Origin: Siphonodentalium dalli
Taxonomy: Eukaryota; Mollusca; Scaphopoda; Gadilida; Siphonodentaliidae
Assembly: GCA_032622095.1 (NCBI GenBank)
Contig: CP136064.1
Span: 171,872,310-171,936,309 of the forward strand
Length of the DNA stretch: 64,000 nt
Reading direction: 5' to 3'
The position numbers and the translations under genes are program-made. A model generated the notes under the pieces. That model was not told the origin of the DNA. It ran no database searches and worked only from the letters and a program-made list of their open reading frames with translations. Positions 1 through 13,200 of the stretch are shown here, one piece after another (position 1 is the stretch's first letter; each line of letters starts with the position of its first letter).

Positions 1-183
1 GGTACCAGAAACGTAACTAACCAGCCGGTATCATTCAGCACATACCTCGATCAGTTACAGCTTCTGCTAGTTTCATCATCTTATCTTTAGCTGTGTTCAA
101 TAGTGGTTCCTCAAGCTGTGGACAATGAATACACCATAATTATAAAAGCATGAATCAGCCATATGAAAGTGTCAATGACACTG

Positions 184-1936
184 TAGCTCAACTTGGAAAG
201 GGAAAAATTTCATGTGTTACAGTCAATGGAGTGATTAGGAATGTGGAATGTTGAAAGGCCTACTAGTTATGGAAATAGTAAAATCCAAGATGGCTGCTGG
301 CGGTCATGTTTTTTGGCCGAATAACCCCAAAAAGACTCGTTCCCATCTACATGTCATTGTTAACAGCAGTACGAGCTGTAGCCCGCGCCAATGGATTGAA
401 TTTTGAAATGCAAGATGGCCACTGGCAGCTATGTTTTAATGGCGAATAACCCCAAAATGACTCGTTCCCATCTACATGTCAATGTCAACATTCCAGACAA
501 ATTTCATAAAGATCAGACCAAAGGTACGACCTGTAGCCCGCGCCAAAGAATTTAGTCATGCCAAGAGTAAAATCCAAGATGGCAGCTAGCGGCCATGTTT
601 TTTGGCCGATGACCCCAAAATGACTCGTTCCCATCTACATGTCATTGTTAACATCCATGACAAATTTCATGAAGATCTGACCAAAGCTACGACCTGTAGC
701 CCGCACCAAAGGATTTAGTCATGCAAAGAGTAAAATCCAAGATGGCTGTTGGCGGCCATGTTTTCTGAACGAACGATCCCAAAATGACTCGTTCCCATCT
801 ACATGTCATTGTTAACATCCATGACATATTTCATGAAGATCTGACCAAAGCTACGACCTGTAGCAAAAGCCAAAGGATTTAGTCATGCAAAGAGTAAAAT
901 CCAAGATGGCTGCTCGCAGCCGTGTTTTTCGGCCGAATGACCCCAAAATGACTCGTTCCCATCTACATGTCATTGTTAACATCCATGACAAATTTCATGA
1001 AGATCTGACCAAAGCCACGACCTGTAGCCCGCGCCAAAGGATTTAGTCATGCAAAATGTAAAATCCAAGATGGCTGCTGGGCTGGTGGCCATGTTTTTTG
1101 GCCGAACGACCCCAGAATGACTCGTTCCCATCTACATGTCAATATTAACATCCATGCAAAATTTCATTATGATCAGACAAGCAGTACGACCTGTAGCCCG
1201 CGCCAATGGATTGAATTTTGAAATCCAAGATGGCCGCTGGCAGCCATGTTTTTATGCTGAACGACCCCAGAATGACTCGTTCCCATCTACATGTCAATAT
1301 TAACATCCATGACAAATTTCATGATGATCAGACAAGCAGTACGACCTGTAGCCCGCACCAATGGATTGAATTTTGAAATCCAAGATGGCCACCAGTGGCC
1401 ATGTTTTTTGGCCGAATAACCCCAAAATGACTCGTTCCCATCTACATGTCAATGTCAACATTCATGACAAATTTCATAAAGATCAGACAAAAGGTACGAC
1501 CTGTACCCCGCGCCAAAGGATTTAGTAATGCAAAGAGTAAAATCCAAGATGGCTGCTGGCGGCCATGTTTTTCGGCCGAACGACCCCAAAATGACTCGTT
1601 CCCATCTACATGTCAATATTAACATCCATGACAAATTTCATGATGATCAGACGAACAATACGACCTGTAGCCCGTGCAATGGATTGAATTTTGAAATCCA
1701 AGATGGCCGCCAGTGGCCATGTTTTTTGGCCGAATGACCCCAAAATGACTCGTTCCCATCTACATGTCAATGTCAACATTCATGACAAATTTCATAAAGA
1801 TCAGACCAAAGGTACGACCTGTAGCCCGCGCCAAAGGAAATTGTTGACGGACACACGCACAAACAGACACACGCACACACAGACGACGGACGCCAAACCA
1901 TGGCAATAGCTCAAACTTACAAAGTAAGTTGAACTA
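184..1936. repeat. Element with short inverted ends and about 10 internal tandem units
   Basis: Bounded by TAGCTCAACTT on the left and its near inverse AAGTTGAACTA on the right. Between them are about ten copies of a unit centred on ACTCGTTCCCATCTACATGT at 125-170 bp spacing, mostly alternating near 155 and 164 bp. A short ACACACGCAC-rich tract precedes the right end. Relatives occur at 5680, 23307, 37127 and 47571. The small ORFs here are repeat artefacts. Bases 1-183 show no feature. Confidence 0.8.
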
Positions 1937-1937
1937 A

Positions 1938-2316
1938 TAATGATAATAATGGTGCTTATTTAGCGCTTATCTCCAGTACAAACGAACCCTAAGCACTTTA
2001 CATTATCACCCCAGCTGTTGAGTAATGCCAAGTCTTGTGCCTGCTGCCATTTTACAGGTGCTTCACTAGAGCGGCTAACGCTTATCCAACAATTAGGTGC
2101 ATATTTCTCGTCTAGGTACGAAAAAGAAAGCACAGTCAGTACAAGTGACCTTGCCCATGGATCACAACTTGAAACAGCATGTGGCTCTATAGAGCACACA
2201 AGGCTAATCCAACCAAGCCACTGTTGTGGAGACAATAGTCCACTGGTGAGTGCGAACTCATGCCAGTGCGTTAACACCATTACAAGTCCGACACTCTAAC
2301 CACTGGGCTTCCACTT
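1938..2316 (-). mobile_element. tRNA-derived SINE with an L2-like tail
   Basis: Read on the minus strand, the head has a box A-like TGGTTAGAGTGTCGGACT, an anticodon-loop-like CTTGTAA, and a box B-like GAGTTCGCACTC, as in a tRNA-Thr-like promoter. The tail (GGAGATAAGCGCTAAATAAG followed by CACCATTATTATC) resembles the 3' end of the L2-like LINE at 33770-33835. The open frames across it on both strands are not genes. Confidence 0.65.
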
Positions 2317-3280
2317 CCATATGTTCGAATGATATATCCATTCTGAACTCTGAAGCATTGGCGGATGTCCCATGATGATAAAATTCAAAACCTGGAATAA
2401 ACTAAACCTTTTAAAACAATTTACTATTTTGATCTCTCTCAACCTTAAAAGACCAATCAATTATAGCTTTTACTTCATTTACGGCTTAACCGATGCCATT
2501 TTATATTTATTAATTCGACTCACCTCAAAGGGGATAACAGGAAGACAGCTTTGTTAGACTATGCAGTCCCCTGATAATGAGCTACAGAAATGTTTTGTTT
2601 TATTGTTTCTGTGTAATGTATGTATCTGTGTGTGTACATTGGAAATAAATTATCCTATAATATCCTATCCTTTATTTTATTTAAATCACCTTTGTATTAT
2701 TATTATATCCCAGCAGATTCTATTCGTAATTGATGAATGGTTTAATATGTATAGCATCATTTTTGTTATGTCAGTCATTGTCACACTTCTATAGTTTTAA
2801 TGGTTAATGTTTCTCATGCATTTGTAGTGCATTATATATTTAATAAATAATATTGGAAAATAGAATTTTACTAAATACTCATTGACTGGTAGTTCCCTTA
2901 GAAAATGTTCAGATTTTATGCTCAACAAGAGGACCATCGTTTGTTGAACTTATTATCAGAACATTTCCCACTGAAGAATATGAATCCTTCTACAATTGTA
3001 TTAGCATTTCGTCTGTCTATTGTCTGATTTTATTACCTGATTGTCCCTCCAAATGAGTAATTTAGCCCATTCCAATGTAAAATTTGTTATACCATAATAT
3101 CTGTGTGGGAACTGACTGATGGCTTAGAAATAGGATGATCACCGAATTATGAAGAAGTATCATTATGCGTGAATCACATTCCTCATAACTTCCTTTTACG
3201 GTTACTCATGGGGACACATATCAAATCAAAAATAACAATTATGGCATAAATAAAATACACACACAGTAGCGGAGTAGAGA
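2317..3280. other. Intron sequence, no gene seen
   Basis: AT-rich intron of the ANKIB1-like gene. The only structure noticed is an imperfect hairpin at about 2899-2976 with arms related to AAATGTTCAGATAATAAG, a motif also at 8771, 8807 and 40171. Confidence 0.5.
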
Positions 3281-3660
3281 GTACAAAATGTTCAATACTC
3301 GTGGTAACTTTGGTAAAAGGTTTTAACAAAAGCCTCGTGGTCCCACTCATGGTCAAAATTTGGTACTCTCGGCTACTATGGAAGTACTCTGTATATAACA
3401 GATTGGAGAATCCATTTACTAAGGAACAAGCTAAACCAAACACAGCATTAAGTTGAAATATTAATGATATTGAGGCAATTGTGCGAAGCATACCTTGTAG
3501 CCATTTTCATGAATCGTGGTTAAAACCACTATTAGACTCGTGGTGAAATTTTTTTACTCTTGGCAACCAAATATGGATGTGTTCTATATATAACTGATGG
3601 GAGAATCCACTTAATAAAGAACGTGTAAAACGGATATGGCTCATTCAAGCTTCCAAATTT
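3281..3660. repeat. Diverged tandem duplication (about 200 bp unit)
   Basis: Two diverged units each carry CTCGTGGT.., a TACTCT.GGC motif, ..ATATAACAGAT.. and GGAGAATCCA.TTA. The GGAGAATCCATTCA core recurs at 28610, 28913 and in the 40.2 kb minisatellite, so this is a dispersed repeat. Confidence 0.5.
3420..3512 (-). pseudogene. Partial duplicate of ANKIB1 exon 14 and its donor
   Basis: About 90 bp align by eye with 4052..4141: the 3' end of exon 14 (ATTCATGAAAA.GGCTACAAG), the donor GTATGC, and about 65 bp of following intron. The copy lacks the exon's acceptor and 5' half, so it should not be spliced in. It looks like a short local duplication. Confidence 0.6.
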
Positions 3661-4120
3661 CGTCAACATAATTTGGAAGGAGGTATAACTTATAAGCTGT
3701 GTTGACAAAAACACGAAATAATGATATATCGGCTCCATATGCTTTTTAAAATACCTGCAATGGTCACAGACATTTTCCACCTTATTTCAATTTGAAAGAA
3801 GTGAAACAAACACTCTTTATTTCTACCATATTAGGAATAGACTAACACGGAACGATCTTTTCTGTACAATGCTGTGCACATGATTGTTGTTTATTTGTGA
3901 TCCAGATACCGTGTTATTATTATGACTACAATGCACCTTCCTGTGACATATTATTCCCGTAGAAAGGTAGTTCAAGTATTTATTGACCTATTTCGATACC
4001 AGGAAAAATTCACAAGTGAATATTATTAGGTGTATTTTGGAGCGCAAACCGCCATGTGGCTTTAAACCTAACAGAGCATTATTTTTAAATGTGATATTAA
4101 AGGAATTGTGTAAAGCATAC

Positions 4121-4207
4121 CTTGTAGCTGTTTTCATGATTCTTAAATCTCGTATAATAATGTACAAATCTGTTTAGCTCCTGCATCTTGGCATTTTTCT
4201 CTTCAGC
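4121..4207 (-). CDS. ANKIB1: ANKIB1 exon 14 (Ariadne-like helix)
   Basis: A 29-codon exon: [20 protein letters not shown] and FKNHENSYK, matching the first helix of the C-terminal auto-inhibitory region. Acceptor ACACAG at 4208, donor GTATGC at 4120, phase 0. It is the last exon I can find; the next intron exceeds 4.1 kb and runs off the window. Confidence 0.92.
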
Positions 4208-7200
4208 CTGTGTAAAAAGAAATGGAAACTGATGTTGTTAGTAAAAAGCCAACAATGCCACTTTTTATTTGTTGGTTTATGCATCCTCCTACCCTAAAAA
4301 TTACCAAAATAGAAAAAAAAAGTTAATTTGCAATCAAAACTTGTTTTATTTCCTCTAATGAGGCATATATGTAGATCTATAATGGGGTGTATAGCAAAAT
4401 AAAAAAAATAGTAATAATAATTATCCAGCACCAAGAATGCCAGAATAACATATCAACAAATTTCTGATAGGCTGTAATTGGGGATTAACCTCCCAAAAGT
4501 TCCATTGTAACCAATCAGAAGGAGCCTTTCTGGACAACTGCAGCATTACTACAGCAAACTTTGTCACTATTTTGTGAACTTACTGCCCGGTGGCCTTTTT
4601 TCGAGGCAATGACAGACTCATTTCACCATTACATCTAAGACTGATATGCATTACATTCAATTGAGGATATTTTTAATTTTCCTACCTGATTTTTTGATAA
4701 AACAAGAGATGGACTGTCGTCTGGTGCATACCCCCTTGTGGCATACCGCCTAGTGTGGGCATATCTATGCCTTATGACTGCTATACTCAGACAGATGGAC
4801 CCAAAAATCAGCATTGTCATATAAACAAAGATGAATAACTATAGAACAAAAAACCAAAAACAAAACAGTTGAATGTGCCATTAAATGTCCTCATAGTGGT
4901 GAACATCCATACCAAATTTCATTGAGATCCCAGCACAACTGTTGAAGTTACGACATGAACAGACACCAGACGGACCAAAAAGCCAACATTTCCAGATAAA
5001 CAAAGATGTATAACTCTAGAATGGAAAATCCGAACAAAACGATGGAACCCTCTTTTTAATGTCCTCATAGTAGTGAACATCCATACCAAATTTCATTGAG
5101 ATCCCAGTACAACTGTTGAAGTTATGACATGAACAGACACTGGACAGACCAAAAAGCCAACATTTCCAGATAAACAAAGATGAATAACTCTAGAATGGAA
5201 AATCCGAAGAAAACGATGGAACCCTCTATTGAATGCCCTCATAGTAATGAAAATTCATACTAAATTTCATTGAGATCTGAGCACTACTGTTCAAGTTATG
5301 ACATGAACAGACACCAGGCGAACAAAAATTCCAACATTTCCACATAAACAAAGATGAATAACTCTATCTAGAATGGAAAATCCGAACAAAACGATGGAAC
5401 CCTCTATTTAATGTCCTCATAGTAGTGAACAGCCATACCTAATTTTATTGAGATCCGATCACTACTGTTCAAGTTATGACATGAACAGACATCAGACGGA
5501 TGTACGGACGGACGCACGGCACCACGCACGCACGGACAGGTGCAAAACAGTATACCCCCCTTTTTTTTTTAAAAGGGGGTATAATGAAGGTAGAAATAAC
5601 AATTCAGAACCAATGTTATTTATTGCCTTCCACATACCCTATCTTTTAAAACAATTATCAGATAACCAACAAATAATAAAAGTGTAAATGACACTGTAGC
5701 TCAACTTGGATTGGGGGTAATTTCATGTGTTACAGTCAATGGAACGATTAGGAATGCAAAAAGTTTAAATGTCTAAGTAATACTAGATCTTAACATGAAG
5801 AGATATATATAATGTAAAATCCAAGACAGATGCTGGCGGCCATGTTTTCCAATGATTTGGGATGTTTTATCGGTGGGTTTTCCATTGAAAACTATTGGTT
5901 TTACTGGCTACTCACATCACCGGTAAAACTGCATTTCCATCGTAAAACCAACTGATAAACATCTCAAAATCACACCAGATAGTATGTTTATCCCATAATT
6001 TATCACATTGTTTGCATTTATTTGGAAGAATGCAAACTCGTCTTTTACAAACATAAGCAAAGGTGATTACTAGTTGCACAGCATAATGATAATCTATACA
6101 TATTTTAACATAAAATCTAGATTATGGTACATGAATGTGACAATCAGATATCATTCTGTGTTGATAGGTAGTATAATGTTGTTTACAATTTTCAGAAAAT
6201 CCCACCAAAGAGTCTATTTGTAAACTGCTATAGGAGAGTAATGGAACGGTCTTTGACAAGCCAGATTAGAACAACCGATCTCACAAGCTGGTTTAACCCT
6301 TTCAGGGCCAAGTCCGATTTTTGTATCAACCCATATACCCTGTGCCAATGCATTCTCTTACATATGCGAGTCGACCATAGGTCACCTTGCATATATAAGA
6401 GAATGCATTGGCCTAACAATTCTTCATCATTTGTTATTATTTTTTACAATTTTTAACAATTTTAATAATTTTTTCTTATATTCTTTAACAGACTTATTTT
6501 GTAGGTTTAGTGCCAGGGAATATTATGTTTTTTATGGGCATCAAAATTATTAATATGAATAAATGGTGATAGTTTTGATTTATAACATGCCACTAAGGTT
6601 TTATCCAGTTTGTTTTTAAATTTGTTATAGCATGCTTAAAGGGGTACTGTACGCCATTTTCAATAAATTCCCGGTGATAACAACGATCTATTATCGATAC
6701 TATATAGAAATATAAGTAATTTGAGTCGAAGATGTATTCTGTAAACGCTCAGGTTAATAGGCTATCTTAAAATTTAATAATTTAAAAGTTAATAATTTAA
6801 TATAAATTGATTTTATGGCTCCAGCCATAAAATGGCGTCTCTTAAAATTCGAATTTCCGTGTACAAAACGTAATCAAATTATAATTGAGGGATACCGGAT
6901 TAGGAAAACAATTGCACACACGATCGTTTGAAACATTATGCTTATACGGGGAGAAAACCCAAGCCATTCATTGACTAGTGACGGTACACTAACTTAAATG
7001 AGTATATGGGACTACTAACCATATAATATAATGTTTATTTGATTCATTTGGTTGAAAAATTTACAAAAATTACTCGACAACGACAATTTGTATTTTTGCA
7101 TTCCGGTAAATTTGCCATCCGTAACAATACTTCGTACTCAACAAACTTTCAAAAAATTGAAAAGTTGTTACATTATTCTCCGACTCGGGGATTATAGAAA

Positions 7201-10200
7201 CCAACAACAACATCTTGGGTACAGTACCCCTTTAAGCATACCCAAAAGAAATTCAACCCAAAAAACTAAATCTAAAAAAAAAATTAAAAAAATTCTTTAT
7301 TAATTTTTTTAGGGCCGATATTACAGACTGTAAATTAGGGCCGATGAGATCAGCCCCTGGCACTGAAAGGGTTAAAGGGCCACAATGGCTTTGAAGAAGG
7401 TTCATGCAAAAGCACATAAATTTTATAAACGTCTGTAAAACAACTACATGTATCATCAACAAGTATATGTAAAATAGATTGACTTTGTTCTTAGTTTTAT
7501 TATTAGTAACTCTTTGATAAAGAATATATTGCATATTGAAACCATTGTTATGTAAATATTACTGTTACAGTGGCATTACTGATTAAAGTCCAATTAGATT
7601 CCTAAGTCTAATCAGAACTTGACAGTAAACATTGTCAAAAGGTCAAAGCATTGAAAAATAGTATGAAAATCACAGTTGCAATTACTATGCAATCAGCGAT
7701 GTTTCTTGACAAATCACTGTAACAGTTTTGTTTACAAAGCTATCAATAATGAATTCATATAAGAATAAAAGTTTATCTATTTCTCCATGTACTTCTTACC
7801 ATAGCGTCCTGCGAGTGCTTTGGTTGGACTATATTGTGAAAACTTTTCTGACAAAAGTGAAATTACCTCAGTCTTTGCTTCAGAACATATATTATCAACT
7901 TTAGTAACGGCTTCATATCTATTACACTTGAAGTAGCCTCCGGTGCTAGAGTTATGTCTCTTCCATTGTTCCAAGCACACCCAGCAGAAATTATGTTTGC
8001 ACTGAAAGTTAGAAAGTCATCAGTTAAAGGTACACAATCCGATTCAATGGTCCCAATATAATCAGATTCCAACAACAACAACATTTCTTTAAATGCTGCT
8101 TCAGTTATCAGAATTGATTAATTGCAAGCAACAAAATAATGCTAGCCACTGTCAACATAAAATCAAATTCAAAGATTTTCAAGGCTTTGCGCAACATTCG
8201 GTTTTGTCGCCAAACATAATAATGAGCAACATTAGAACTTCTACAGAAATTATTGTATTCCGGGTACTGAAGTGTTGTTTGGGTACCTCCTTTACTGACT
8301 TTTGTTTACCCAAAACTATAATGTGGTTCTCACAAAACCATTAGGCCAAACTTTTTTATTTTTCTGCTTTACGGAATTTTTTAACCTTGTTTTGGTAGGG
8401 TCGGTCGGAAAAAAAATAAAAATAAAAATGCTTGAATCATTTTTTTTTTTTTTGACATTCGCTAAGGTGGTAAATGTGTCTTTATAATTCTCTGTCAGTC
8501 ATTTATAGAGAACACTTTTCGGATGTATATCACAAAATTCAAATCCAGTACTATTATTTGAAACATAGCTCAGATTATTGAATAATATTGAAAAAATCCA
8601 GAAATAAAGGGTTTGTTTTTGTTCAACATTTTAATTATTGAATAAATGGACTCCCCCATTCAGTTATAATGTATACATTGAAAAAGTCCATTATTCATCT
8701 GGATGGATGTCATGGAAAAATAAGTAGCCGACAGATAATATATTTGCAGAAGGATTCCTATTAGTTGGTGGGAAATGTTCAGATAATAAGTTTAGAACTT
8801 GTTGAACTTATTATCTGAACATTTCCTAAGGAATCTACTTGTCTGGTCAATGAGTATTTAGTATAGAGAGGTTAATAAACACATGGGAATGGTGAGATTA
8901 GTGGTACCAGTAGTGATAAATAGTGAATGTGTAACTTGAGCAAACCCACATACTCATTAGTTTGTCATTCCTATCTAAGAAACATTGTGGACTGTTATTG
9001 GTCTTCAGTCATAAAGATCACCATAAATTCCCAGGAATACAAAATGTATTCTAAAGGCCATTTAAAGTTTTAAAGAGATGTCAAGATTTATAGAAAGCAA
9101 ACAGGTATCTTGGTGGCCAACACATATAAACTCAAGCTGACTTCTCAGTTTTCATCTTGGATGTAGTTAAAAGTAATTAAAGCCAGAGATATCTATAGTT
9201 GGTGTGTCCTATGCATCTTTAATCAGTGAAATGTGGTTAGATAATTTGTTACTGATAAGCAGAAACAGCTGTCGGCTGTGAAAATAAAAATAAAAATTAT
9301 ATTTGATTTTTATTTCCTTGTCGGGCCACATAAAACAGGGTCGGCGGATCCGTAAAACAGTAAAATAAAAAAGTTTGGCCTTATGCAAGTTTTTGGTCTT
9401 TAACCCTTTCATGGCGGGAGCATTGATGGTGCAGCATTAAACACCCTGTGCCAGTGCATTCTGCTATATATGAGAGTCTCCCTATAGGAGACTTGCATAT
9501 ATAAGAGAATGCATTGGCACATGGTTTTTGCTACAATTCAGGAAGCTTCAGTCATGGAAGGGCTAAGCAGCTTCAATTGTTATATTTCAATTTTGCTAGG
9601 CATTATTTTCGTAATATGTTTGTCTCACTTGAGAGTCAAATTTTCCCATTATTGTGACCCTGATTAAAGTTAAAACTTGGAAGTTTGAACTTTGAGTCAT
9701 CTTAGCATTTTGCAGAATACCTGTCTGCTACTATGGAAAGGAGCCAATATGAGAATTTAGTGTTATTTAGCTATAACTCTTGCAATGTGCATTTTATTAT
9801 TCTTCCAACATGATAATTATGATCAAAATATATATAAGAAGACTTGGCATTTTTTGCTATTGAACAGCATCTATGCATAGAATCCTCCGATAGGGGGGCC
9901 ACACAGCATAACCCCACAACAAAGAAGAGATGACCAATGATAACTCTTGATAAATTGTGTGTTTATAAAAAATTGCAATCATAGTCAGGGGTCGTTACTG
10001 TAAACTCTAAAAAAAATTACTGGGAAATTGAATTGCGCTCACTTGAAGCACACTTCTTATCACGGAATTCAAGGCTTGCCATGTCTGCCGTAAGCCTTTT
10101 TCAATGTTTTCAGGCCTTGAACATCCCCTCGTCGAATTCAAGGCCATTCCTTGATACCAAGGACCTGCAGGGACCCTGTATAAAAGTATGCATTAGAATG

Positions 10201-13200
10201 GCCTAATGTTCATGTGATTGGGAGATCTAATAATCTAATAACAACATTCAAGCTGTTGTAAGGAATGTTCAGCTGACAAGTTCAACATGTAAACTATTTG
10301 GTGTACTTATAAAAAATAAGGTGACTCCCTCATGGTCTCTTATTTTCTACAGCTACATCTAATTTAGTTCCCATCTGATGAAACAATCTGACATATTTAG
10401 AATGCAGCTAGTGCCGTCGCTTAAACTGTTTATTTCCATGAGGGGGATTTGAGCATCTATTGGAAAGCATTTGGAACATATTTTATTTATCCACCGCACA
10501 TAACTTGCTTTTTGTGGGGAATATCTGTCATTTTTCCTAAGTTTTACATTTGCGACTTCGATGACGCCCTTACATTTATGAGGTCAAGCAAACTAATTAG
10601 TATTCATGACGTGGGGAAAACTGGGGTGCAACTTAGCTTAAAACAATTCGTTGGTTTTGCTTATACTTATTCCAGATTGGCATTGTTCTAATATAGATGA
10701 TTTAGAGCGAAAACACATATATTATGAATTTTTGTATCAATTGCGGTGAATTATGGAGGGTAAAAATGTTTAAAATCACAATGTCATTATGGCAGGTTGA
10801 CGTCCCTAGTTACCTGCACAATTTGCATATAAAATGATGTCATGAAAGTAGTACTAACCTAATAAAGCTACGTTGACCTAATAAAGCTATACAGACGTAA
10901 TAAACGTAACGTTTATTAGGCAGGCTTTATGTACGCAATAGAGGCAGTGAGAGGTGGATACAATCATATATTTTTGTCATAAACCCTAAACAAAATTTCA
11001 TTCTATTGTGAACATTGAAACTAATGTTAATATGATCATACGTAAATGTAATTTGCGCCCGCTTGTTACTGTTCATGGGATTATCGGATGAATTTTTATC
11101 TTTAGAAGGATTTGATGATAAACCGTAACGGGACACAAGAAAATAATATATATGTAAATGATCACATATAACTTAAATGTGGATGTTTATCCTACCCATG
11201 TAAAATACGAGTCTCAGCTGTCTGGCCATCGACGCAGTCCTGTCTGGAGTTTTGCGCGCCGATGTAGGTTGTGACGTCATGATGTACGTCTTGATGTCAT
11301 GACGCCTTTACTGGTTTCCCAAAAAGCAATCTTAAAAGGACTCTGCGATCTTTCAATTGGAACTTAGTTTCCATTTGCTGGCCTTGAACTTTGAGAATAT
11401 TTCTTCAATCTTTTAGGCGGAAATACCGTTAGAAAATGGAAGATAGAATCTAAACGGCCAGTAAGGCCCCTAGAATCCTCTTTCGGGGCAAATAATTTTA
11501 ATAATTTCATAAATATGTAAAAAAAACTTTTTCATGCAATTTCAGTTTTTGTTAACCAGAGCTTTGGTTTAATTTACATTCAATTTTTTAAATATCTTTG
11601 GCTTTAGGAGCATGATTTTCCTACGTACGATGAAGTATTGCTAACATTTACCGGAACAATGTTTTTATTTTTGCCCTGGAGCATTTTGCCCAATTACACA
11701 TTTCGAGGTGGTATTGATCAGTACAAAATGGCGGCCGTCCCCAACAATACTTTTTTGGACTCGTATGACCCTTGAGTTATGAATAAATTATTCTATTTTA
11801 GGTAAGTTCAATCTATTTTTAGAGTGGGCTGAAAAAGTTGATTAGTATATCTCATATCTGCATACGTATACCCTAGGTCGCTTCGCTTCCACGGCTTCGC
11901 CGCGGCAGAGCGGGCGCTATTGGCTGCGGACACACGTATCACAGTTTCGATGGCATAGTAGGTGTGACAATTAATTATGGTGCAATATTGGTGACACTTG
12001 GTCGTCATATTTCTGTGCCATAGTGAGCCATGTCGCCCGCCGCACATTCACACAATGAGTCTTTTCCAAGCTCTATCAGCGTCGAGATCGACATCTCAAT
12101 GATTTATCTAACCGAATGTCTTGTCGCTGTTGATCTTTACTCAACACGCAATGTTATATTTTAATGCTAACACACAAGTCCACTTGATAACTTAATGAAT
12201 ACCTTGTTTCTGTCAACAGTCATGATTGTTCTTACTAAGAACAAATCACCGGTGTAATTTCTCAGCATATATAAAAATGGGTCAAACATTGCTATCAGTT
12301 ATAAGTGTTATGTCGCGTTCACATGTACGGTCGAATGATGATACGTTGTTGGCCCTTGTGGGTCTGGGCACGTTACTATTGGGAGAACTGGAACGAACAA
12401 AACGACATCTAAATCGTAAGTGCTGGACAAAACCAATGAACTCCACCCTAGAACGGAACCGGTATGGAATTTCTCACAGTCTACTGCAGGAATTAGAAGA
12501 CGCGGATGAGAAAGAATTCACCAACTTCACGAGGTAAATATAAATGTTTATGTTGATAGGTGCATATTACCAGGAGAGTATTACTATTGAGACATAACCA
12601 TTTCACATGGGTGGACAATATAAAATATATTATAGGGTGAGTTGATGGCTGGTGCCACAGTCCCATGATGTACATAGTTCCAGTGCCACCGGGGGCCTAT
12701 ACATTACAACGCATCGTGCGAATGTTCTTGGGTGAGAATGCGTGCGTATTTGCAGTAAAGTTATTTTGGCATTCTGTGTTTTCTGCGTCTGTGTCTTCTG
12801 CGTCGTTTTCAGCGTATAAAATATGGCCCATTCTATGATTGCATATGGGAGGGGGTGATAATTTGTCAAAATATGTTATGAGCTACTTTACATGGTGTTT
12901 TCTTTTTTCTTCAGGCTGAACAAGTCGGAGTTCCATACCGTATTGCAAAAAGTGACCCCATTGATTGCGAAACAAGATACAGTTATGAGATCAGCGTTGA
13001 CTCCATATGAAAAACTTGCCACAACACTCAGATTTCTTGCTACAGGGGAAACGTACACAAGTCTACACTTCACTTCCAGAATCGCCAGATCAACCATTGG
13101 TGCGTTTATTCCGGAAGTTTGTGATGCTATTTACGACACTCTACAGGGAGATTTCTTGAGAATGCCCGAAAACAAGCAAGAGTGGTTGCTCCATGCAGAT

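Noticed and set aside
184-1910. CRISPR-like array
   Set aside because: Units are 125-170 bp, diverged throughout, with no short constant repeat and unique spacer pattern; the genome is animal.
1960-2299. Overlapping ORFs of 106 (minus) and 93 (plus) residues
   Set aside because: They coincide with the tRNA-derived SINE and have no family features.
2019-2312. Functional tRNA-Thr gene on the minus strand
   Set aside because: Only box A, anticodon loop and box B resemblance; arms do not pair properly, and a long SINE body with LINE-like tail follows.
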